Of a DNA stretch of 9,813 nt, positions 1-4,584 are shown piece by piece. Within the stretch, counting starts at the first letter, position 1, and every line of letters begins with the position of its first letter. A model generated the notes under the pieces. It did not search any database. It worked only from the letters and a program-made list of their open reading frames with translations, and was not told the DNA's origin. A program made the translations under genes and the position numbers. Source of the stretch: JBJSXF01 sp046086225 (GTDB taxonomy: Bacteria; Actinomycetota; Acidimicrobiia; IMCC26256; PALSA-610); assembly GCA_046086225.1 (NCBI GenBank), contig JBJSXF010000001.1, positions 1 to 9,813 of the forward strand, written 5' to 3'.

Positions 1-1
1 C

Positions 2-742
2 GTGACGATCCTGCGGCCCCAGGAGATCCCGCGCTACGTCGCCGAGGGACTCTTCGACCTCGGCATCACCGGCCGCGACTGGATCGAGGAGACCGACTCC
101 ACCGTCGAGACCCTCACGCAGCTGCACTACTCGAAGGCCACCGCGCGTCCGATCCGGATGGTCCTCGCCGTCGCCGGGGACTCCCCGGTCCAGCGGGTGG
201 CCGACCTGCCCCGGGGGGTACGGGTCCACACCGAGTACCCCGAGCTCACCCGGCGGTTCTTCGCGGAGCACGGGATCGATGCCGAGATCACGCTCTCCTA
301 CGGGGCGACCGAGGCGAAGATCCCGGAGATCGCGGACGCGGTGGTGGAGATCACCGAGACCGGTCGGGCGCTTCGTGCCGCCGGCCTGCGGATCCTCGAC
401 ACGATCCTCATCTCCTACACCGAGCTCGTGGCCAATCCGGCCGCGGCGGCCGATCCGGCCAAGCGCAAGGCGATGGAGCAGTTGCGCACCCTCCTGCTCG
501 GTGCGCTCGAGGCCCGCGGGCGGGTCCTCGTGAAGCTCAACGTCGACGAATCGAGCCTCGATGCCGTCATCGGGCTCCTCCCGGCGCTCAAGGCGCCGAC
601 GGTCTCGAAGCTCTTCGGCGAGGACGGCTACGCGGTCGAGACGGTGGTCGCCAAGGCGGACATCAACGTCCTCATCCCCGCGCTGAAGGACGCCGGCGCG
701 ACCGGGATCCTCGAGCTGCCGATCGCCAAGATCGTCCCGTGA
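2..742 (+). CDS. hisG: ATP phosphoribosyltransferase, long form (5' truncated by window edge)
   Basis: HisG joins ATP and PRPP to give phosphoribosyl-ATP, the first and feedback-regulated step of histidine synthesis, in the cytoplasm. The 246 visible residues begin at the family's conserved internal stretch RPQEIPRYVAEG...DLGITGRDW, so about 45 N-terminal residues lie outside the window. The GTG at base 2 is probably an internal valine codon, not the start. The phosphoribosyl-binding segment is seen as GATEAK (visible residues 101-106) followed by ADAVVEITETGRAL. After about residue 170 comes the C-terminal ferredoxin-like regulatory domain (GRVLVKLNV to the end), which binds histidine in long-form enzymes. 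Its presence means the enzyme should act without HisZ. The GATEAK-type sequence resembles, from memory, HisG of deltaproteobacteria and some archaea more than the mycobacterial enzyme. The stop codon overlaps the next gene's GTG by four bases, so the two are probably translated together. Identity is very secure. Confidence 0.95.
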   Translation: MTILRPQEIPRYVAEGLFDLGITGRDWIEETDSTVETLTQLHYSKATARPIRMVLAVAGDSPVQRVADLPRGVRVHTEYPELTRRFFAEHGIDAEITLSYGATEAKIPEIADAVVEITETGRALRAAGLRILDTILISYTELVANPAAAADPAKRKAMEQLRTLLLGALEARGRVLVKLNVDESSLDAVIGLLPALKAPTVSKLFGEDGYAVETVVAKADINVLIPALKDAGATGILELPIAKIVP

Positions 743-936
743 CCGGCCGGGTCGTGGCGTTCGACGACGGGCGGGGCCTCGGGGAGATCGCCGGCGACGA
801 CGGGCGCACGTACCCGTTCCATTGCACGGCGATCGCCGACGGGAGCCGCACGATCGGGGTCGGGGCCCGGGTCGAATTCTCGGTCGTGCCCGGTCATCTC
901 GGCCGCTGGGAAGCGGCGGCGGTTCAGCCCGCCTGA
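739..936 (+). CDS. Divergent cold-shock-domain small protein
   Basis: A 65-residue protein covering one cold-shock (OB-fold) domain. The start GRVVAFDDGRGLGEI aligns with the GTVKWFN...GYGFI strand of CspA, YPFHCTAI (residues 25-32) with its RNP2 strand VFVHFSAI, and GVGARVEFSVV with EGQKVSFTI. The RNP1 site is altered: the usual GYGFI/GFGFI is GLGEI (13-17), so two aromatic residues that stack on nucleic acid are absent. The FHCT-IADGSRTI pattern is one I recall from annotated cold-shock-like proteins of actinobacteria. The GTG start lies in the GTGA overlap with hisG, with no good Shine-Dalgarno sequence, so translational coupling is likely. The last 13 bases overlap the convergent DUF1844 gene. 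A nucleic-acid-binding role is inferred from the fold only; any link to histidine synthesis is unknown. Confidence 0.8.
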   Translation: MTGRVVAFDDGRGLGEIAGDDGRTYPFHCTAIADGSRTIGVGARVEFSVVPGHLGRWEAAAVQPA

Positions 937-1340
937 CCCTCGAGCGCTTCGGCGATCTGCACGAAGAGGCTCTGGGCTTCACGGAGCGCGTCCCGGAGCA
1001 GGTGCTCGCCCTCCCCGAGGCGCTCACCGACCCCGTCGACCAGGGCCGCGAGCGCGTCGATGGCCAGGCCCGCCTGGGCGAGATCGGGGGCGGGGACCCG
1101 ACCCTGCTCGTCGGGCGGGGTCGCGACGCCCAGGTGGACGAGGGCGAGCTGCCAGATCCCGATGCCGTGGTTGAGGATCATGTCGGTGACCGGAGTGGCC
1201 GTGATCCGGGCGTGCAGCTCCCGGATCGCGGCGATCTCCTCGGCATCGGGCTCGGGGGCGGCTGCGGGAGCAGCGGCCCCGGGAACCCCGCCGCTCACGG
1301 GCGGGGTCGGGTCGCCACCGGGTGTCCACAGACCGCTCAC
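924..1340 (-). CDS. DUF1844 family protein
   Basis: A 138-residue protein of unknown function. Residues 1 to about 32 are rich in Pro, Ala and Gly and look disordered. The rest is mostly helical: a conserved-looking block around NHGIGIWQLALVHLGVATPP, then DLAQAGLAIDALAALVDG and a final helix ending in LFVQIAEALEGQAG. This matches the DUF1844 pattern (a helix with ALVHLG, a polar turn, then a helix with the A..IDxL pattern and a long charged helix). No catalytic motif, signal peptide or clear membrane segment is visible. The GTG start at 1338-1340 has a perfect GGAGG on the minus strand (1351-1355), ten bases upstream. The gene is divergent from infC, across the 282-base gap; from memory, DUF1844 genes sit beside infC in other actinobacteria, which supports the call. 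Its 3' end overlaps the cold-shock gene by 13 bases. Function cannot be stated. Confidence 0.8.
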   Translation of the reverse strand: MSGLWTPGGDPTPPVSGGVPGAAAPAAAPEPDAEEIAAIRELHARITATPVTDMILNHGIGIWQLALVHLGVATPPDEQGRVPAPDLAQAGLAIDALAALVDGVGERLGEGEHLLRDALREAQSLFVQIAEALEGQAG

Positions 1341-1362
1341 GCTCCGCTAACCTCCGGCTCGA

Positions 1363-1372
1363 CATTCGAATG
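1363..1372. promoter_or_regulatory. 10-bp perfect palindrome between divergent genes
   Basis: CATTCGAATG is a perfect palindrome lying 23 bases upstream of the DUF1844 start and near the distal end of the infC leader, where a shared regulator could act. A 10-base palindrome is expected by chance roughly once per thousand bases, so this is weak evidence on its own. No convincing -10/-35 pair could be fixed in either direction; TAACCT at 1348-1353 is a possible -10 for infC but lacks a good -35. Confidence 0.2.
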
Positions 1373-1391
1373 GAAGCGGGACGCTACCGCC

Positions 1392-1417
1392 CGGGACTCT
1401 GCTCGTCAGAGTTCCCG
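1392..1417 (+). repeat. Leader hairpin, 10-bp stem, 5-base loop
   Basis: Arms CGGGACTCTG (1392-1401) and CAGAGTTCCCG (1407-1417) pair throughout apart from one bulged T (1412 or 1413), around the loop CTCGT. The pairing includes A-T pairs, so it is not merely a product of high GC. It may be the first folded element of the infC leader. Confidence 0.5.
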
Positions 1418-1533
1418 ACCGCCACCGGAGATCTCACAGCTTCGAGAGATGCTGGGTTTCCCAGGTGGACGAGGTGGAAGCGTCCCCACCCGGTCGGGCC
1501 GAGCCCGCCCCGGGTCGGGTGACCGGAGGCGAG

Positions 1534-1605
1534 GTGCTCGCGTCGCGGTCGGCGCTTCCGGAACAACCGGATGCCCGCCGACGGACACCGCCGGCGGGCG
1601 AGCAC
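1534..1605 (+). repeat. Predicted helix junction directly upstream of infC ribosome-binding site
   Basis: GTGCTC (1534-1539) pairs with GAGCAC (1600-1605) and encloses two hairpins one base apart. The first is TCCGG-AACAA-CCGGA (1557-1571). The second has 8-bp arms GCCCGCCG (1573-1580) and CGGCGGGC (1592-1599), with a further 3-bp stem inside. The closing helix could extend to 8 bp (1534-1541 with 1598-1605) only by breaking two pairs of the second hairpin, which gives a natural switch between two states. The fold ends three bases before the GAGGTGAT Shine-Dalgarno sequence. Confidence 0.45.
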
Positions 1606-1608
1606 GAA

Positions 1609-1616
1609 GAGGTGAT
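1609..1616 (+). promoter_or_regulatory. infC: Ribosome-binding site that sets the infC start
   Basis: GAGGTGAT is an uninterrupted 8-base match to the complement of the 16S rRNA 3' end (AAGGAGGTGATC). It is six bases before the in-frame CTG at 1623. The ATG at 1615-1617, inside this site, is in another frame and cannot be the infC start. The strength and position of this site are the main reasons for choosing CTG 1623. Confidence 0.65.
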
Positions 1617-1622
1617 GCCGCA

Positions 1623-2183
1623 CTGGCCACTGACGACGCCCGCATCAACGACCGCATTCGCGCCCGCCAGGTGCGCCTCATCGGCGCCGACGGCAGCCAG
1701 CTCGGGGTCCGCCCCCTGCCCGAGGCTCTCGGCATCGCCCGGGAATCCGGCCTCGACCTCGTCGAGGTGGCGGCGGCCGCTGATCCGCCGGTCTGCAAGA
1801 TCATGGACTTCGGCAAGTTCAAGTACGAGCAGGACCAGCGCAAGAAGGAATCGCGGAAGAAGGCGTCGAACGTCGTCGTCAAAGAGATGAAGTTCCGACC
1901 GAAGATCGACTCGCACGACTACGACACCAAGATGAAGCACGTCGAGCGCTTCCTCGAAGAGGGGGCGAAGGTCAAGCTGACGATCATGTTCCGGGGGCGT
2001 GAGATGGCGCACCCGGAGCTCGGACGGCGGATTCTCGAACGGGTCGCCGAGCGGGTCGCGGAGATCGCGATCGTCGAGTCGGCGCCGAAGCAGGACGGCC
2101 GCAACATGACGATGGTCCTGAACCCCATCCGCAAGACCAAGGCGAAGCCCTCCGCTCCGGAGGCGGAGCCGACCCCCGCCTGA
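1623..2183 (+). CDS. infC: Translation initiation factor IF-3
   Basis: IF-3 binds the 30S subunit, keeps it apart from 50S and checks start-codon and initiator-tRNA pairing. From the chosen start the protein has 186 residues, the normal length. The N-terminal domain opens with ARINDRIRARQVRLIG and includes LDLVEVAAAADPPVCKIMDFGKFKYEQ. The lysine-rich linker and C-terminal domain follow with VKEMKFRPKIDSHDYDTK, VKLTIMFRGREMAHPELG and PKQDGRNMTMVL. The reading frame is open far upstream but has no ATG, GTG or TTG between 1449 and the RIND motif. A CTG at 1623, six bases after a near-perfect Shine-Dalgarno sequence, gives the expected N-terminus. An ATG at 1449 would add 58 low-complexity residues and is less likely. 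A rare start codon fits the family: E. coli infC starts at AUU, which IF-3 itself senses. First gene of the translation operon, 24 bases before rpmI. Confidence 0.93.
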   Translation: MATDDARINDRIRARQVRLIGADGSQLGVRPLPEALGIARESGLDLVEVAAAADPPVCKIMDFGKFKYEQDQRKKESRKKASNVVVKEMKFRPKIDSHDYDTKMKHVERFLEEGAKVKLTIMFRGREMAHPELGRRILERVAERVAEIAIVESAPKQDGRNMTMVLNPIRKTKAKPSAPEAEPTPA

Positions 2184-2207
2184 CCCCCCTTTCGACGGAG
2201 ACGGACG

Positions 2208-2402
2208 ATGCCCAAGATGAAGACCCACCGCGGCGCGGCGAAGCGCTTCCGCGTGACCGGCTCCGGCCGGATCATGCGGCGCCACGCGTACCGCGACCAC
2301 CTGCTCGAGAAGAAGTCGTCGAGGCGCACTCGGCGGCTCGGCAAGTACGCCCTCGTCGAGGGCGGCGACGCCAAGCACGTCAAGCGCCTGCTGGGGAGGT
2401 AG
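2208..2402 (+). CDS. rpmI: Large ribosomal subunit protein bL35
   Basis: A 64-residue, very basic protein of the 50S subunit. It has the family signature MPKMKTHRGAAKRFRVTGSGRI at its N-terminus, then the basic HLLEKKSSRRTRRLGKY block, and ends GDAKHVKRLLGR, which matches the GDAK...LL end of other L35 proteins. Length is normal. The ATG start has GGAG (2197-2200) seven bases upstream. It sits between infC and rplT, the universal arrangement. The rplT ribosome-binding site lies in its last codons, so L35 and L20 synthesis is likely coupled. Confidence 0.97.
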   Translation: MPKMKTHRGAAKRFRVTGSGRIMRRHAYRDHLLEKKSSRRTRRLGKYALVEGGDAKHVKRLLGR

Positions 2403-2406
2403 GACC

Positions 2407-2769
2407 ATGGCTCGCGTGAAGCGTTCGGTCGGCGGCAAGAAGCACCGCCGGGCAATCCTGGAGGAGGCGAAGGGCGACACCGGTTCCCGGAGCCGCCACT
2501 ACCGCAAGGCCAACGAGCAGGTCATGCACTCGTTGCGCTACGCGTACCGTGACCGGCGGGCCCGCAAGGGCGAGTTCCGGCGGCTCTGGATCGTCCGGAT
2601 CAACGCTGCCTGCCGCGAGCACGAGATCTCCTACTCACGGTTCATCGCGGGGCTGAAGGCGGCCGAGGTCGACGTCGACCGCAAGGTGCTCGCCGATCTC
2701 GCCGTGCGGGAGCCGGCGGCGTTCGCGAGCCTCGTCGACACCGCCCGCCAGGCCCTCGACGCCGCCTGA
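2407..2769 (+). CDS. rplT: Large ribosomal subunit protein bL20
   Basis: L20 binds 23S rRNA early in 50S assembly and in several bacteria represses its own operon by binding the mRNA. The 120-residue protein has the long basic N-terminal helix region (MARVKRSVGGKKHRR, RSRHYRKANEQV), the YAYRDRRARKGEFRRLWI core, NAACREHEISYSRFIAGLKAA and a C-terminal helix ending DTARQALDAA. Residue 24 is Asp in AKGDTG, where I recall most L20 proteins having an aromatic residue (GYRG, GYYG or GFRG); this is unusual. The start ATG follows GGAGGT (2395-2400), which overlaps the rpmI stop codon, at a spacing of six. The gap to the methyltransferase is only a few bases and no terminator is visible. Confidence 0.97.
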   Translation: MARVKRSVGGKKHRRAILEEAKGDTGSRSRHYRKANEQVMHSLRYAYRDRRARKGEFRRLWIVRINAACREHEISYSRFIAGLKAAEVDVDRKVLADLAVREPAAFASLVDTARQALDAA

Positions 2770-2773
2770 TCCG

Positions 2774-3541
2774 ATCGATTCCGCTTCTCGCGCCGAAGTC
2801 AGCCGGCTGCGGTCGCTGCTGCGCGAGCGCGGGGCGCGTGACGCCGAGGGCCGCTTCGTCGTCGAAGGGCCGCGGGTCGTCGCGGCGGCGCTCGACGCCG
2901 GCGTCCCGCTCGAAGCGTGCTTCCTCGGTCCCGGGGCCGGTTCGGTCGAACGCGGGCTCGTCGAACGGGCGGTGACCGGAGGGGCCACCGTCCGGGTGAT
3001 CGATCGCCCCCTGGGCGACACCGTGACCCCGCAGCCGATCCTCGCCGTCGCGCCGTTCCGGCGCCGCGGCCTCGACGCGATGGCCGATGTCGATCTGACG
3101 ATCGTCGCCCCGGTGCTCTCGGATCCGGGCAACGTCGGCACGCTCCTGCGCAGTGCGGCGGCGGCGGGAGTGCGCGCGATTTCCCTCGGGCCGGGATCGG
3201 TCGACGCGTACAATCCGAAGGTCGTGCGCGCCTCGGCCGGGGCGTGCTTCGCGGTCCGGATCGTGGAGGGCGTACCGGCGGTGCAGGTACTCGAGAACCT
3301 GGGCGAACGGGGTCTGCGGCGGCTCGCCGCGGTCGCCCGCGGCGGGGTCCCGCCCGAGGAGTGCGATCTGGCCGCGCCCACCGCCTTCGTCCTCGGTCAC
3401 GAGACCCGGGGTGTCGGTGACGATCTCCCCGTCGACGGCACGACGACGTTGCCGATGGCGGCGGGCGAGTCGCTCAACGCGGGTGTCGCCGGGAGCATCC
3501 TCTTGTTCGAGGCGGCCCGGCAGCGGCGGGGTGCCCGGTGA
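2774..3541 (+). CDS. SpoU/TrmH-family RNA 2'-O-methyltransferase, start uncertain
   Basis: A SPOUT-class enzyme that should methylate a ribose 2'-OH in rRNA or tRNA using S-adenosylmethionine. The N-terminal RNA-binding part is seen in RLRSLLRERG and GRFVVEGPRVV. The catalytic domain has motif 1 SDPGNVGTLLRSA (from about residue 116), motif 2 VLGHETRGV and motif 3 GESLNAGVAGSILLFEA, which form the trefoil-knot cofactor site. The frame opens after a stop at 2654-2656, yet the first ATG/GTG/TTG in it is the GTG at 2972, which would delete the RNA-binding part. The true start must be rarer or the sequence has an error; ATC 2774, four bases after the rplT stop, gives 255 residues, and CTG 2807 is an alternative. 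No Shine-Dalgarno sequence is clear, so reinitiation after rplT is plausible. The positional counterpart in M. tuberculosis is tsnR; the substrate here is unknown. The stop overlaps pheS by GTGA. Confidence 0.85.
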   Translation: MDSASRAEVSRLRSLLRERGARDAEGRFVVEGPRVVAAALDAGVPLEACFLGPGAGSVERGLVERAVTGGATVRVIDRPLGDTVTPQPILAVAPFRRRGLDAMADVDLTIVAPVLSDPGNVGTLLRSAAAAGVRAISLGPGSVDAYNPKVVRASAGACFAVRIVEGVPAVQVLENLGERGLRRLAAVARGGVPPEECDLAAPTAFVLGHETRGVGDDLPVDGTTTLPMAAGESLNAGVAGSILLFEAARQRRGAR

Positions 3542-4584
3542 GCGCGGAGGCGCTCTCGGATCGCGCCCGGTCGGTGGTTGAGGCCGGCACGGCCGAGCTG
3601 GCGGGGGCCGCGTCGCTCGCCGAGCTCGCCGAAGCCGAACGGCGCTACCTCGGCAAGGCCTCGCCGCTCAACGAGATCCGCGAGGCCATCAAGACCGTCG
3701 AGCCGACCGACCGGGCCGCTGTGGGTCGGGCCGTCGCCGAGGCCCGTACGGCGTTGGCGGCGGCGCACGGCGAGCGCTCGGCTGCGCTGCAGGCCGTGGC
3801 CGAGGTCGAGGCCGCCACCCGTGACCGACTCGATCTCACCCTCGGCGGTCGGGATTACCGGCGCGGGCATCTCCACCCGGTCACCCGCATCTGGCGCGAG
3901 CTCGAGGATGTCTTCGTCGGTCTCGGCTACAAGGTCGCCGACGGCCCCGAGGTCGAGACCGACTGGTACAACTTCGAGGCGCTCAACTTCCCGCCCGGCC
4001 ACCCGGCCCGGGCCATGCAGGACACGCTCTACGTACGGCTCGGGCGGCCCGAGGAGGTGCTCCTGCGCACCCACACCTCGCCGGTGCAGATCCGGGTGAT
4101 GGAGACCCAGGCCCCGCCCATCTACACGGTGATGCCCGGCCGGGTCTTCCGGCGTGACACCCTCGACGCCCGGCACTCACCGGTGTTCCACCAGATCGAG
4201 GGACTCGCCGTCGACCGGGACATCACCCTCGGCGATCTGCTCGGCACGATCGAGGCCTTCATCCACGCGTTGTTCGGCCCCGACATCAAGGCCCGCTTCC
4301 TGCCCTCGTTCTTCCCGTTCACCGAACCGTCGGTCGAGTTCGGCGCCTCGTGCGTCTTCTGTCGGGGCGACGGCTGCACCGTCTGCTCGCGGACCGGGTG
4401 GATCGAGCTGGGCGGCGCCGGGCTCGTCGACCCCAACGTGCTCACGGCGGTCGGTATCGATCCCGAGGAGCATTCGGGCTTCGCCTTCGGGTTCGGCATC
4501 GAGCGCCTCGCCCAGCTCCTCTACGGCATCGACCACGTGAAGCACCTCTGGGACGGCGACGTGCGCTTCGGCGGTCAGTTCTGA
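3538..4584 (+). CDS. pheS: Phenylalanyl-tRNA synthetase alpha subunit
   Basis: PheS carries the class II catalytic site of the alpha2-beta2 enzyme that charges tRNA-Phe. It has 348 residues, the usual length. Residues 1 to about 90 form the tRNA-binding coiled coil, including the family's ERRYLGKASPLNEI. The catalytic core shows HPARAMQDTLYV, RTHTSPVQIRVM, motif 2 as GRVFRRDTLDARHSPVFHQIEGL and motif 3 as FAFGFGIERLAQLLYGI. Four cysteines at 272, 275, 280 and 283 (CxxC-x4-CxxC before SRTGWIEL) form the knuckle seen in many bacterial PheS. The GTG start is inside a GTGA overlap with the methyltransferase stop, and the stop codon shares one base with the pheT ATG (TGATG), so the two subunits are probably made in step. 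No T-box or attenuator could fit upstream. Confidence 0.98.
   Translation: MSAEALSDRARSVVEAGTAELAGAASLAELAEAERRYLGKASPLNEIREAIKTVEPTDRAAVGRAVAEARTALAAAHGERSAALQAVAEVEAATRDRLDLTLGGRDYRRGHLHPVTRIWRELEDVFVGLGYKVADGPEVETDWYNFEALNFPPGHPARAMQDTLYVRLGRPEEVLLRTHTSPVQIRVMETQAPPIYTVMPGRVFRRDTLDARHSPVFHQIEGLAVDRDITLGDLLGTIEAFIHALFGPDIKARFLPSFFPFTEPSVEFGASCVFCRGDGCTVCSRTGWIELGGAGLVDPNVLTAVGIDPEEHSGFAFGFGIERLAQLLYGIDHVKHLWDGDVRFGGQF

Larger units (their letters stand above)
1392..1622 (+). promoter_or_regulatory. Putative structured 5' leader RNA of the infC operon
   Basis: This gene-free stretch upstream of infC holds a series of hairpins that I paired by hand. They are a 10-bp stem with one bulge (1392-1417), a 5-bp stem with loop TTT (1452-1464), a two-part 6+5-bp stem (1488-1515), and a junction of helices (1534-1605) ending three bases before the Shine-Dalgarno sequence. 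No T-tract follows any of them, so none is a classical intrinsic terminator. In Bacillus subtilis an L20-binding leader controls infC-rpmI-rplT, and in E. coli IF3 and L20 regulate this operon, so a regulatory leader is plausible here. High GC makes chance stems common, which limits confidence. No transcription start is known from the sequence. Confidence 0.45.

Noticed and set aside
2..4. GTG at base 2 as the start of hisG
   Set aside because: Homology shows that about 45 conserved residues should precede it; it is most likely an internal Val codon.
903..916. Small hairpin near the end of the cold-shock gene as a terminator
   Set aside because: Only a 5-bp stem, inside coding sequence and without a T-tract.
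1370..1522. Possible 50-residue upstream ORF in the infC leader, starting ATG 1370
   Set aside because: It has no Shine-Dalgarno sequence and no -10 placed for a leaderless start, shows no run of regulatory codons, and its reading frame looks like random high-GC sequence.
822..1622. Long in-frame upstream extension of infC (to ATG 822, or ATG 1449)
   Set aside because: It runs antisense to the DUF1844 gene and through the hairpin-rich gap, has low-complexity composition, and would add residues not found in IF-3. Open frames of this length are common at such GC content.
1434..2480. Long antisense open frames (here, and at 5829-6935 and 7956-9263)
   Set aside because: They mirror infC-rpmI, pheT and argC/argJ on the other strand, have shadow-like composition and no recognisable domain.
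2972..2974. GTG 2972 as the start of the methyltransferase
   Set aside because: It would drop the conserved N-terminal RNA-binding part (RLRSLLRERG, GRFVVEGPR) that is readable upstream in the same frame.
4350..4583. In-frame extension of pheT upstream of 4584
   Set aside because: It lies wholly inside pheS in another frame, is Arg-rich shadow sequence, and the normal PheT N-terminus begins at ATG 4584.
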